Positions 1 to 11,865 of a stretch of DNA of 64,000 bases are shown piece by piece (position 1 is the stretch's first letter; the number at the start of each line of letters is the position of its first letter). The stretch covers positions 310,001-374,000 of the forward strand of contig LLEY01000028.1 of NCBI GenBank assembly GCA_001414485.1. The letters are read 5' to 3'. The DNA is from Calycina herbarum. Taxonomy: Eukaryota; Ascomycota; Leotiomycetes; Helotiales; Pezizellaceae. The notes under the pieces were generated by a model, which did no database searches, was not told the DNA's origin, and worked only from the letters and a program-made list of their open reading frames with translations. The translations under genes were made by a program, and so were the position numbers.

Positions 1-1540
1 TGATGTCCACGGTAGCATCTTTGGGCACATTACAACTTTGGGATGTTGAAGGGGGTCTCGACAAAATCGACAAATACACCTATTCCGATGAAGAGCCAAT
101 TCAAGCCGGTGCCATGCTGGCTATTGGTATCATGAACTCGGGAGTCCGTATGGATTCCGACCCTGCTTTGGCTCTTCTCGGCGACGAGGACAAGTTGAAC
201 CACAAGAGTCCGCAGGTCCGAGTTGCTGCAATTATGGGTCTGGGTCTGGCGTACGCTGGTTCGAATCGGGAGCAGCTTTTGGAGCTTCTGTTACCTATTG
301 TTGGTGATACTACCCAAGACATGCAAATGTCCGCTATGGCTGCTCTTTCTTTGGGAATGGTGTTTGTTGGATCATCAAATAGTGATGTCAGTGAAGCCAT
401 CATCCAAACCCTTCTTGACGATGAGCGCAAATCTCAATTGAAGGACAAATGGACTCGTTTCATGGCCCTCGGTCTTGGACTTTTGTACTTTGGACGACAA
501 GAGGAGGTCGATGTCATTCTGGAGACCTTGAAAGCCATTGATCACCCCATGTCGAAACCAACCTCAGTACTCGCCGAAATCTGTGCCTGGGCCGGAACAG
601 GTACTGTTTTGAAGATGCAGGAGCTTCTCCATATCTGTAATGACCATATTGAGGACACCGATGACAAGAAGGGCGATGAGCTTCTTCAAGCTTATGCTGT
701 CATTGGTCTTGGTCTTGTTGCGATGGGTGAAGATGTCGGCCAAGAAATGGTTCTACGACAATTCGGTCATTTGATGCATTATGGTGAAGCCAACATTCGA
801 CGAGCTGTTCCTTTGGCCATGGGTCTTTTGAGCCCAAGTAACCCACAGATGAAGGTCTACGATACTCTTTCCAGATACAGTCACGACAATGATAACGATG
901 TTGCAATCAACGCCATCTTTGCCATGGGTCTTCTCGGAGCAGGAACCAACAATGCCAGATTAGCTCAACTTCTCCGACAGTTGGCTAGTTATTACCACCG
1001 TGACCAGGAATCCCTTTTCATGGTTCGCATCGCTCAAGGTCTTCTCCACATGGGCAAGGGAACACTTTCTATCAGTCCTTTCCACACCGATCGACAGGTT
1101 CTCTCCCGAGTTTCCGCCGCTGGTCTATTATCGGTACTCGTTGCTATGATTGACGCCAAACAGTTTGTCACTGATAAGTCGCATTACCTCCTATACTACC
1201 TCGTCACTGCGATGCACCCTCGCTTCCTCGTCACGCTCGATGAAGATCTCAAGCCTCTGACTGTGAATGTGCGCGTGGGACAGGCTGTGGATGTGGTGGG
1301 ACAAGCGGGTCGACCTAAGACTATTACTGGGTGGCAGACACAGAGTACACCGGTGCTTTTGGCGTATGGTGAGAGGGCGGAGTTGGAGGATGAGCAGTAT
1401 GTTCCTTTGACGAATACACTTGAGGGATTGGTGATTTTGAGAAAGGTATGTTTTTGACACCCTATCCGAAGTTTGATGATTTTTTGAGGATGTGTACTAA
1501 TGGGATACAGAACCCGGATTGGGACGATGGGAAGAGTTGA
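1..1540 (+). CDS. RPN1: 26S proteasome regulatory subunit Rpn1, C-terminal part (5' end outside window)
   Basis: Rpn1 is the largest non-ATPase subunit of the 19S proteasome base. It forms a toroid of PC (proteasome/cyclosome) repeats and docks ubiquitin receptors and Ubp6. The visible 490 residues contain the PC-repeat core, with repeated GLGLAY, AMGLL and ALGLGLLYFG type helices, then a beta-rich C-terminal domain with the stretch LVILRK. The frame is open from base 3, and family alignment shows that the first Met is internal, so about half of a roughly 900-residue protein lies upstream of the window. One intron (1446-1510, GTATGT...CAG) separates LVILRK from the last codons NPDWDDGKS, which restore the conserved fungal C-terminus. 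The gene converges on MLH1. Identification is firm; only the start is missing. Confidence 0.95.
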
Positions 1541-2281
1541 GGGGTTGTGACGCAGCTATGAAATAAACTGTATAATAGGTCGTAGAAAATGGGAAGTTTT
1601 TTTCTTCTCTGAATGAGTGGAGAGGATATTAGCTACCAATGATAGAGGCGATATTGAAATTACCCATGATCTTTTTGTGTGTTGAACTTGACTGATGTCA
1701 CTTCTGCAATTGTCCATCTAGAAGAATTGAGGTTTGAGAAGTGAGGATTACTCTGCGAATCCCTCATTGCTTATTACATGAGCCTGTCTCAAATGATTAT
1801 CCGAGAGCTCTTAGTTTCCTAGATCTTCCCGAACAATACCTTTAATTATCCTAGACAGATTCGTACACCCGAGAAAGTAGTGTTCGTAGGGTAATGCCTG
1901 CTCAAGGTTTCTAGCTGTTAGATCAAATTCGCTGTTAAGAAATTAAGAGAGAGACAGGTGTACTATTCTTGTTCAATTACAATTTTCGAATTCCTACACC
2001 CTCTAGTGTATGGTTTTTTGTGTTGAGCTTTCTTTTTGATTTTGATACGGAAAGTTTGCGATGCAAAAAAGTGTTGCGAAAATTCCAGCTAGCCCCGCTC
2101 TGTAATAGCAAAGTACTGTCTGTATCTTGTGCAACCCAAGATTTGATATGATACATGCTCGTAATGCTCCAGCAAAAAAAGTACAGACGCCATATGTATT
2201 CGCATATCTCGGATCCTCGATGGCAGCCAGCAAAATATTGTATATGTACGCAACATCAGCACATTCCACACTGGTCCCACC
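1541..2281. other. convergent intergenic region between RPN1 and MLH1
   Basis: This holds the 3' untranslated sequence of two converging genes. It is mildly AT-rich. I see no conserved reading frame, RNA gene or repeat here. Confidence 0.6.
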
Positions 2282-4580
2282 TCAACATCTCTCGAAAACT
2301 CTGTACAAGCCCTTCAAATTCGCCACCTCGACTACACCCCCTTGCATCAAGCTCTTCGTAGCAACCAACCTCGCCTTAAAAGCCGGGAAAAGAATATCCT
2401 CCACTACCTTCCTCACCTCCTCCCTCCTCATCTTGATTCCCTCATCTACCCCCTCTTCGTCCGTATTGGAAGGTCCGGGTAATGGCGGTAATTGTTCCGG
2501 GGCATAGAAAGTCGCCAGTTCACGGAGGAAGTCGTTGAAGCAAGCTTTTTCATCCATCCAATTTACATGAGGCCCAAGTCTCAACAAGAAACGAGGGAGT
2601 TTTGCGAGGGAGGGCGTGTACCCTTTTACGAGGAGAGGAAGGGTATGTATTTCCCCTCCGTTCTCGGGGGAGACGGTGAGAGAGAAGTACTCAAGGAGCA
2701 TTTCTTTTCGTCCTAGCAGTTGGGTTTTGACTAGTTCTACGACTTCTTCGATTTCGAAATCGTCGTCTGGTGTTGTCGGGGGATTGTTGACTTTTTCATG
2801 TGTAGCAGCGAGAGTGAGGAGATCAGTGAGAGATAGAGGTTCCGTGAGCCTGATCATACCGAAGTTTCCGAAATCTGTGAGGCCTAGTTGGTAGAAGTAT
2901 TCGCTACTTAACATTCCGTAATCGACGAGGAATAGTTTTACGCCTCCTTGGATGGCGGCTAGACGACGGCGTTCATCGATTATACCGATGAAGGTGTGGC
3001 CGGCGAAGTTCTCGGTTAGCTCGTTGTGCATGTTATCTCTAACTGAGGCGCGGAGTTCTTTAATGGTTTGGAGACGGCAGAGGGTTGGTGTGCGGCTGTT
3101 ATACTCATATTCAAGGTCTGGTGGGAGAGATGCGCTAGGGGCTGTGGATTGTGTTGCGCTTCCGCTTTTGGCTATGCTTTGGGGGAGCATGCTGGTTATT
3201 TTGCGGACTTTGGCGTCGGTTCTTACTAGATTGTTCTCGTATGGCCTTGATTTTGGGGTTGCTGGCACCTGGCTTTTCGTTGGAGAGGCTTCTCCACCAT
3301 CTTGTTTTGGCCCTGGAGCGAGGGGCATTGGGGCTCCGGGTAGAAGAGTTTGGGTCATGAAGGTTCTGCTGACATCGACTGTTGCGAGTTTGGTTCGAAT
3401 ATCTCCACATATCTTCTCGATGATTTCGTCCTCATTCAAGAAATTGACTTCTCGTTTTGTTGGGTGAACATTGACATCAACTCGTGCAGGGTCAATTTCG
3501 AGGCTGAGATATGTGAAGGGATGTCCTCCTTTGGGAAGAAAGGTCGAATATGTCTGTTCAATGGCTTTCCGGATGCTGGTTGAGTCGACGGAGCGGTGGT
3601 TGATGAATAGAAGCAGAGTAGTTTTCTTTACATGGTAATTGGCGTTTGTAGACAACCCCCTAGCTGTATATCCATAACGCTCATCGGAAGATGTAAATTC
3701 CACAAGCTCATTAGCAACTGTACCACCATGAATTTGTCGTATCCGATCAACCGTAGAGGAAGTCGATTGCGTCGATATTGTGGTTCCAGATTCGCCATGC
3801 TTCTTACAGCTGAAAGCTACTCCATCACAATGAATAGCATACCTTCCCACAACATCAAGAATTTTGTTGTACTCCTCAGAGGCTGATCGAAATGCCCGAC
3901 GACGAGTTGGGACATTGTAAAATAGGTCTTCAACGGTAATCTGTGTACCAGGTCGGCCAGCTGTAGGTTTGGGCTCGGCACTTTGTCCGGGTTTGGCTGG
4001 AATCAACCTTCCACTGTCATAATGGGCTCTCCAGGCACAATTTGAGTCCTTCGTTTTGGTGGTGACTTGGAGATGCGCAATGTGGCTGATACTGGCCAAT
4101 GCTTCTCCTCTGAAACCATATGTTCCAATGGATGTGAGATCCTCGAACGATTTCAGCTTGGATGTGGTAAACCGTTCACATAGAATTGGCAGATCTTCTT
4201 TCTTCATTGGAGTTAGCTTGAATACTGAAGATAGCTTCGATTCAGGACACTTACGGAAATTCCATGACCGTTATCGGTGATTTGCAATAGTTTCAAACCA
4301 CCATCTTTGACAAGAACCTCAAGTAAAGTGGAACCAGCATCCACGGCATTTTCGATCAGCTCTTTCAGAGCATGCACCGGCGCAACAATTATCTCACCAG
4401 CGGCGATTTTGTTGACGACGTCCGGGTCGAGAGCCTGAGCAAGGTCAGAAAAAGGTTCAATTTAGGAGCTGCAAAGCTTACTCTTATCCTTCTCGGTGCT
4501 GATACTTCAGGAACCAAATCATCGGCCTTCCTCTTGGTGCCTCTGGGGCCGTCCTCATCGATATCCATAGGCTCCGACAT
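2282..4580 (-). CDS. MLH1: DNA mismatch repair protein Mlh1 (MutL homologue)
   Basis: Mlh1 is the common subunit of the MutL-type heterodimers that act after MutS homologues in nuclear mismatch repair and in meiotic crossing over. The three-exon model is 4580-4482, 4434-4255 and 4201-2282, giving 732 residues (yeast and human proteins are about 760). Introns are 4435-4481 and 4202-4254. GHKL ATPase motifs are clear: [12 protein letters not shown] near residues 57-68 (catalytic Glu58, Mg-binding Asn62), DNGHGI at 87-92 and GFRGEAL at 122-128. The transducer domain follows, then a Ser/Pro/Lys-rich linker (about 320-400) and the C-terminal dimerisation domain. The protein ends in FERC, the family's conserved C-terminus that serves as part of the Pms1/PMS2 endonuclease site. 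The start is the only ATG upstream of the conserved [13 protein letters not shown] block, so there is a short 33-residue basic leader. It shares a 346-bp divergent promoter region with the radical SAM gene. Confidence 0.96.
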
Positions 4581-4926
4581 TTCATGCAGCCATCCACTGC
4601 CAACAGCGACTTGCGGCTCCGGAATTTGGCGGAATTTGACTCAACGACAAAGTGACCACCGCATCACCCTCCTTTCTATAACTTAGGTACCTTTCTTAGG
4701 CTAGCGCATCGATAACAATAGAATATGAAAGTGGGATGAGGATTGGTGGTAAATAGGGAGGCCTTGTAGTTGTGCTTCTTTGAAAGCGCGAAAGGCTCAC
4801 GACAGCATGTGATGGGCCGTCAATGAACATCTCGGCCACCATAGTTCCGGCAATAGCCCGAAGGACGTCCATCGATATCTACAACAACAACACCTCTCGG
4901 CATTACGCCTTTCGATAAGTTAAGTT
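4581..4926. promoter_or_regulatory. divergent promoter region, MLH1 / radical SAM gene
   Basis: The start codons of MLH1 (minus) and the PflX-like gene (plus) are 346 bases apart, so this interval must carry both promoters. I recognise no specific binding site with confidence. Confidence 0.6.
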
Positions 4927-6464
4927 ATGAAGTTTGCGAAGCCGCTTCGTTCTATAATTCGTCCCAATTATTTCAATGTTAGTCGTCGAAATCTGCATCT
5001 AGCACCTCCGTTCCTTCTCGACGATTACATCCCGCGTTATCACCAGTTATCTTCCATCGATGCATCCAAGAAACGCTTAGCAGCATATGCGCATCTTCGA
5101 AATTGCAATCTATGTCCTCGATTATGTGGAGTCAATCGTTACGAGAAGACTGGGGCGTGCCTGATAGGAGCAGAAACTGTCAAAGTGAACGTTATCGCTC
5201 CTCATTTTGGTGAAGGTAAGTAGCCAGCAACTCGACAATTCCAGCCATTGCTCTCCGTTTTCCGAAATGTTTGGATAATCGCCTGTATAAATTGAGAAGG
5301 AATGGAAGAGTTGGAGGCCAGATCTTCCAATCGTCCTAGCCTTGTCAATCAAATGCTCCGGTCGTTTGAGATATGTGAGCTACTGGTATTGGGGGCTGCA
5401 CGGAGAGCAATCCTTGGGATTCTTGTTTGCGAGGCTATCCAGCTGTAGCATTTCTTTCGTTTTCCGCAATGTTATATTGACTGCATTTCAAGGAGAAGTA
5501 CACAGCTTCACGGAAGTCGAGATTCGAGGGGAAGAATGGGCACTCTGTACTTTGCGGGGTTACCCATTGCTAATGGAGTTGTTAACAGAACCCTGTATAC
5601 AAGGCCACAACGGCAGTGGTTCCGTATTCTTCTCCGGCTGCAATCTTCGATGCGTATTCTGCCAAAACCACGATATCGCACATCAGAGGAATGGTCAAGA
5701 TCTGACCCCAGAAGAGTTGGGCGACTGGTACATAAAGCTGCAAAACGTAGGACAGGTACACAACATCAACTTGATTACGCCGGAACACGTTGTACCACAA
5801 GTGGTGCTCAGTATTCTCCACGCTCGCGAGCTGGGTCTAAACGTACCTATTATCTACAACACCTCCGCATTCGATTCATTGTAGTCAATTGAGCTATTGG
5901 ATGGATTGGTGGATATATATCTTCCGGATTTTCAGGTGTGGAAAGATACAACCTCCTCGAGATTGTTGAAAGTACCCAATTATACGGAGACGGTGATGGA
6001 GAGTATCAAAGCAATGCAAGATCAAGTTGGAGATCTTTGCTTTACGCCAGATGGGATTGCCAAAAAGGGAGTGTTGGTCAGACACCTCGTCATGCCGGGA
6101 TTTGAAGCAGAAGGGGAAGAGATTATGAAATGGATGGCGGGTAATGTTTCAAGAGATTTGTTTGTCAACATCATGGAGCAGTATCATCCAAGTACTCATA
6201 CATTGATAATGCAGTCCAATGGGAGGCTTGGGTTGAAAAATCACTCTAGACGCCCACGTCGGGAAATCAAAGAGACCACGGCGAGTTGCAGATTCACCTC
6301 CAGGGTCTGCCGAAGAGCCCTCTGCTCCACACGATGAAATCAGGTATCCAGAGATCAATCGACCAGTTTCCATGACCGAGGTCTCAGCAGTTCGGCGTGC
6401 AGCCGAAGAAGCAGGATTATGGAGATTCTGCGATCCCCCAAAGTATGACGGATTTGCGATTTGA
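4927..6464 (+). pseudogene. PflX-like (COG1313) radical SAM protein with an in-frame TAG
   Basis: This belongs to the PflA/PflX-like radical SAM family (COG1313). The cellular role in fungi is not established. Exons are 4927-5215, 5589-6191 and 6250-6464 (introns 5216-5588 and 6192-6249), giving 369 codons. The N-terminus (KPLRSIIRPNYF, basic, few acids) resembles a mitochondrial leader. A Cys-rich block NCNLCPRLCGVN lies at residues 59-70, then HFGEEPCIQGHNGSG across the first splice, then the SAM/4Fe-4S motif CNLRCVFC (Cys114, 118, 121). The C-terminus has VSMTEVSAVRRAAEEAGLWR and CDPPKYDGFAI. Codon 195 (5882-5884) is TAG, between the conserved NTSAFDSL and SIELLDGLVDIYLPDF blocks, with no frameshift on either side. 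No plausible intron removes it. Without readthrough the product is a 194-residue stub that keeps the Cys motif but loses half the barrel. It is either a recent nonsense allele or a sequence error. Confidence 0.8.
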
Positions 6465-7657
6465 TGGAGAGTCCGGAGGCAAATGCTTGTTCGAGGTAGG
6501 TTCGCTGGCTGTTTCGATAGTAACGACTATTTCTTTGTTTGTAACGCATCCGATTTGAGAGCATTCTGAAGACATGGTAGGTACAAACAAAATGTCTTGC
6601 TATTTGTAGGTAACCTACGAAATTCTCTTAGCCATCACCCCACCTTGTTGCTTCAAAAATTGTAAGACAGTGTAGTGGTAAGGCTAGGGCTGAAATCAGC
6701 ATGGCACAGAGCACAGGCCAATCAAACGAAGACCTGGAATGAAAGAGGGAAGGTACGAGTCTACACTTCAACAAACCGACATCGTGCTAGAAAGCTTCGA
6801 ACAATCAAATCATTTATGCGAACGGTTTGGGATATTCGTACTTTGTCACTCGAGTCTCTTCGAACAATTAAGTTGAATATGCGACGCACATTGTCTAGGT
6901 ACATTGAACCATGAGTTGGGCTCGCTGCGATGGCCTGGGTCGCCACTCGTGAGGTGGTGCTACTACCTAGGTCTCGAGACAAGTGTGCGAGGGAAAGACC
7001 GACCTCGTGTCTCGTACCATTGAGGGTCGAAGACGTTCTTTTCCAGACCTCAAGCTCGCGTGGGCTCGAGCTCGGGGTCTCAAGGTCGTTCCTTCCTTGA
7101 CTTGTCTGCTCAGCTACCCCAACGAAGTCAAGATCGACTTGGCACCTGTTCCTGGGTAGGTACCTATTTCCAAGCTTAAAGGATTCGAGTAGTATCTCGA
7201 CGGTAGGAAAGTTCCAAGCCTAAATTATTGTCTGAAAGAATCGAGTTATTTTGGGGGTCTCCTCCGGTCATTGCTCTCCGGCACATGTTGACGCAAAATT
7301 CTCAGATAGTACTAATCCAGAATGTTGGGAGAATCAAGAGATCCAACATGTTATTCTTCTGAAACTTCTCAAGCAACGCTTTTCATTGTCCTAGCTGTTT
7401 CGCACAATCCAAGGGAAAGTAGGTATCGGAGAGTTGTACCCGAATCTTGCCTTCTCTATGCGCCTGCCTTTTACAAAATGAGACAACAAGCGTACAGAAA
7501 GAAGGGAAAGAACAGCCCACCCAGGTCCAATAATGTAGGCAACAACCAAGTCAAAATCTTCCCGTCACTCTTACTTGTTGGTCAACAAATTCTGGAACCA
7601 ACAACATCGCTCTGCTTTTGGCCACACTCACTCGTTTGATTTCGTCCTCACTCCAAG
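6465..7657. other. intergenic, no gene recognised
   Basis: There is no conserved reading frame in either orientation. Two diverged copies of a 30-base segment beginning CTTCGAACAAT lie near 6797 and 6858. The last few hundred bases are the likely promoter of the GMC oxidoreductase. Confidence 0.5.
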
Positions 7658-10600
7658 ATGTTGGGACTTCCTCTTTTTGCCTTGCTTGCTTGCATTACTC
7701 TCGTCTCCTCTGTCCGCCTTGATGGTCGTGATGTGGACGGCGATTTCTTGGACTGCTATGACTATATAATTGTTGGCGGGGGTATTTCCGGCTTGGTTGT
7801 TGCAAATCGTCTTACTGAAGACCCCAATGGTTTGTTTACTCTTGGAAACCCCTTTTTATGCTTTCACTGACAAGTGTTGAAGTGACTGTCCTGCTACTTG
7901 AAGCTGGTGATCTGTAAGTCCCTACCCCAGCAAAATTCGCAAAAAGAATCTCCAACTGACAGGTTGCCAGTGACAATTACGAAGATACCATCTTGAATCC
8001 CATCGATGATGGCCATGGACTTGGAACGAAATACGACTGGAACCTCTGGACCGCTCCTCAAACTTTCCTCGATGGGCAACCTCGTCCGTATGATATTGGT
8101 CGTGGTGTTGGAGGAGGAAGTTTAATAAATGGAATGTGTTGGACCCGAGGAGGAAGTGCTGATTTCGATGCATGGGAAGCTCTTGGGAATCCAGGCTGGG
8201 GGTGGAATGATCTGCTGCCATACTTCAAGAAGGTACTGCACTTAGTCGGTACTTTTGATGGATCTGATATGCTGATCTATCCAATACAGTCGGAGAATTA
8301 CACGGACGATGTTGATGCAGAATTCAGCCGGGAGCTCTACATAAACCCTGACCCAGAGACTCATGGCACGGATGGATATATTCACGTTAGTTATCCTCGG
8401 TACTTTTACAACCAGTCCAGTAAGTTCCATTCATTCAACATTTCCTCCATTGTGTCAGCTTCCTTCCTTCATTTCTTCCTCTTTAGGAAATTGTACGAAA
8501 TGGTTTGGATAATCAGCGTTATTATTCGAGATGATTTGGGGGAATGGAAGGCTCGGGTCGCAAATTCTTCTAAACCATCTCGGTTAATGGAGTTTTGCTG
8601 ACTATGAACAGGACTAGTTCTTGAAGGATTGAAGGAGCTCGGAGTACCCATTTTGACTGACCCAAACAATGGCACTGCTTCGGGTGGAATGTTAATTCCA
8701 AACAACATTTCTCCAGACAACCAAACACGTTCAGATGCTCGACTCGGGTATTTTGATGGTTTCATCGACTCCCGTCCTAACTTTCATGTTGCTACTGGCA
8801 AGCATGTTTATCGACTACTTGTTGATAACGCCAATAAGTCCCCAGATGGTCTTTTGATCAAAGGAGTTGAAGTCAGTAGTTGCCTCAGCCCCTGAAATCT
8901 GTGGAGGCAATCGCTAACTTTGTCGTAGTTTGTTCCTGATGGAACGCTTTCCGTTCTCAATGTCACAGCCTCGAGAGAGGTTATTCTTGCAGCAGGAAGT
9001 GTACATACACCTCAAATTCTTGAGCTGTCTGGCATTGGAGACTCCAAAATTCTCAACGAACACAAAATACCAGTACAGTTACATCTCCCTGGAGTTGGTA
9101 ACAACTTTCAAGACCATCCTTATGTGGGTGTGGTATATTACGGTAAGAACATGCCTGTTTCCATCCCAAATCTTTTAGCTGATGATCGCAGTTTCAAATC
9201 TCATGTACCTTACTCTTGATATGATTTATCATAATCCCAGTTTGTTAGCGCAGGCAGAACAACAGTACTATGTTAACAAGACAGGCAAGTCAAACCTTAC
9301 TCACAGGCTTTTCGTTTGCAATATTAATTGAGGGCTTCAGGACCATGGACTGCTGGTGCAATCAACACTGTAGCCTTCCCATCATTACCGTCGTCTTCGA
9401 GTAATTGGACCAGCATGATTGCAGATGCTTCATCCCAGAATGCGAGCAAATATTTGCTTCCAAATCTCGACCCAACTATCGTAGCTGGTTTCAACGCCCA
9501 GAGAAAGCAGCTCGCCCAACTCCTCAGTCGTACTGATGTTGGAGCATACGAGATCTTGAGTGACAACATTGGGCTTCTGTCTGTTGCTACAATGCATCCT
9601 TTCTCAAGAGGGAGCGTTCACGTTCAGTCCCAGAATCCTTTTACTCAACCCCTGATCGATCCTCGCTACTGTGCAAATCCTCTTGATTGCCAAATACTGG
9701 CGGAAGCATTGCTGTTCAACAATCGGTTGCTGAATACTAGGTCAGCAAAAGATCCTCTGCATTCAAATCGTTCCTTGATCATTCGCAATTACTGACTTTA
9801 TACAACCAGTTCAATGCGTGAACTTGGCTCTGTCCCATACTATCCTTTCCTACCAAACGCCACGGTAGAATCCCTGATGCCGGCGATATTAGGTGGCATC
9901 CGAACCGAATTCCACGGCACTGGGACCACCTCAATGCTACCTCTCGAGTTTGGTGGAGTAGTTGACACCCATCTTCGAGTATATGGAACACAAAACCTTC
10001 GAATTGTGGATGCGGGTATCTTTCCTCTTGTACCGGCTGCCCATCTTCAAGCGAGCGTATATGCTGTCAGCGAAAAGGTAAGAGCGTTGCGCTCCGACAC
10101 CCTTCTATCTCATTGTGCGAGCTATTTTCGGACAATTTTCACTATTTCTCGAGAACGTTTAGGAGAATGAGAAACTCTATTTCTTAATTCGCCCAAACGT
10201 TCTCAAACAATTATCAGCCGTGTCTGAAAGTCATCGCTAACCTCGCATCAGGCTGCAGATATCATCAAAGTCGACAACGGCAATTCATCGGAACATTGTA
10301 TCACTTCTACTCTCCTCAAAATCCCTAAACCCACAGATAGTACCATCATACCACAAACCTCCATGGCAAATGGCAGCTTCTCGACATTCAGGACCAGTGC
10401 CATGACGAAAGGTTCGTCTCTTACATTTAGTTCCTCTTCGGGTGTGGCCACTCAAATACCCCAGGACACTTCTTCCGTCGAGCCTCAGAACCCGATTCTC
10501 AACGCCCTCAACCTCTTATTGGCAGGACTCGTGCCTGGAGAAAGAGAACTCGCATCCATTCCAGGATATTCCTTGTCACCCCTGGAACATCCAGAAGAGG

Positions 10601-11019
10601 AAGGAGCGGAAGAGCAAACGCCTGTTGCGAAGAATCCGATACGGGTAGCTCTGAATTTCTTGTCGGGACTCGTTCCTGGAAGAGCTGGAGGGAAAGAGCT
10701 AGTGGGCGGTTTTGGTGCGGATGCCGAAGAGGAAGAAGATGTTGGGAAGCCGATACGGCCAGTCATGTCTGTTCTCAAAGGGGTAGGTACAGGGGATGGT
10801 GGGAGAGGGTTGTTAACTACGCCTATGGCAAGTGTTGCAAGTACAATGACGACCTCGACTTCTTCGACAGCGACGACTGAGGGGGTTGCGAAAGCACTGG
10901 AGTTGAGATTTGTGAATACCACTCAGAATATTGGGAATACAAGTCAACCTGCTACACATTCTGTGGTGAAGGTTGTTAAGATTAGTCTTGCTTTGGCTGG
11001 TGCTGCTGGGGATGTTTGA
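7658..11019 (+). CDS. secreted GMC (glucose-methanol-choline) oxidoreductase with a long C-terminal repeat extension
   Basis: This is a flavin-dependent alcohol/sugar/aryl-alcohol oxidase or dehydrogenase of the GMC family; the substrate cannot be read from sequence. The ten exons are 7658-7829, 7883-7913, 7971-8232, 8290-8419, 8612-8871, 8929-9142, 9192-9284, 9341-9740, 9810-10077 and 10252-11019, giving 865 residues. Residues 1-19 are a signal peptide. The FAD Rossmann motif is DYIIVGGGISGLVVANRL (35-52), followed by LLLEAGD, then GRGVGGGSLINGMCWTRG. The active-site pair is His556 (FHGTGTTSM) and His599 (PAAHLQASVYAVSEKAAD), with the 43-residue spacing usual in the family. The family fold ends near residue 615; a further 250 residues follow, Ser/Thr/Glu-rich with three degenerate repeats (see separate entry). 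Intron 7 (9285-9340) is GC-AG. Several NxS/T sites agree with secretion. The core call is firm; the long intron 8420-8611 is the least certain splice. Confidence 0.88.
10468..10790 (+). repeat. three degenerate peptide repeats in the GMC tail
   Basis: Three units share the pattern P-I-x-x-A/V-L/M-N/S-x-L-x-G: NPILNALNLLLAGLVPG, NPIRVALNFLSGLVPG and KPIRPVMSVLKGVGTG. Acidic or glycine-rich spacers of 20-35 residues separate them. They lie entirely within the last exon, downstream of the complete GMC fold. Confidence 0.6.
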
Positions 11020-11254
11020 GAGAATCGGCGGTGATTCGGTCATAGTGCTAGCATTTTGGGACTTTCGGATTTTGGGATGGAATGATATTATGGAAGGTTT
11101 TGGGAGGGTTAAAGTTGATGTTGAGGGTTATTTTGGGAGGTTTGTTTTGTATGATAGTAATGAGAATTATACCTACTTCTTTCTGAGCACCCTTTTATTG
11201 GACTTGTGGTGTGGTTGGATGGCTTCGGGTTCATACCTGTCCCATAGGTTCAAG

Positions 11255-11382
11255 GTCTCGTTGTTCCAACTTTATTGGGTAATATGAGTTGATTACTAGA
11301 GGCTTAGAACAATTCCAAATATTAACATATATGATCGGGGACAATTGAAGTTGATTGTCTCAAAAAGTTGGAATAACGAGAG
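11255..11382. mobile_element. short inverted-repeat element, MITE-like, about 128 bp
   Basis: The ends read CTCGTTGTTCCAACTTT on the left and the inverse complement of CTCGTTATTCCAACTTT on the right (about 11257-11273 and 11364-11380). The interior has GAACAAT/GGACAAT blocks also found in the other small elements of this window. No target-site duplication is obvious. Confidence 0.45.
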
Positions 11383-11565
11383 CTATTTTCTACAACAGTC
11401 ATTGTTCATGAAGAGGGAATATTCTTATTTTTTTTTAAAACCCCGTTCAACTACACAGTCGATTCGCTTAATTTATATGCTCGAATCCCGTAAACTAACT
11501 AAAGTAACTAATGTAATCCTTATAAGGTTTTCTAATTAATTAGGTCGTGACTCGTTCTTTTCAAG

Positions 11566-11842
11566 CAGTGTTTTCATTCTCCCAGCCTCTTGGCATTAAG
11601 TGGATTTTTCCGGCAGCCTGGGACAAGCCGGTGATTTCTTTCTTTTATATATATAATAAGCTACGCTAAATAAAATTGCCTTGTATATTGATTAAAAGAT
11701 AGAGAATAACACTTAGATGACGTTTTCTATCTCCTATAAATTTATAAGTAGTCTATTTTCTTTTAAATTGATTTACAAATATTTACTCAGCCTATCCTAG
11801 CTGACCTCCAGGCTGGGCTGGGCTGGGAGAATGAAAACACTG
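11566..11842. mobile_element. MITE-like element, 277 bp, perfect 22-bp terminal inverted repeats
   Basis: Bases 11566-11587 (CAGTGTTTTCATTCTC...) are the exact reverse complement of 11821-11842. The interior is AT-rich and non-coding. No clear TA or longer target-site duplication flanks it. The left flank AG before CAGTG recurs at a similar end near 22442. Confidence 0.65.
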
Positions 11843-11865
11843 TGAATCTTTTGGTAGGTTCCTGG

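Noticed and set aside
5342..5588. Alternative start for the radical SAM gene inside its first intron
   Set aside because: The frame happens to be open into exon 2, but the GTAAGT...AACAG splice from exon 1 exactly restores the conserved HFGEEPCIQG block.
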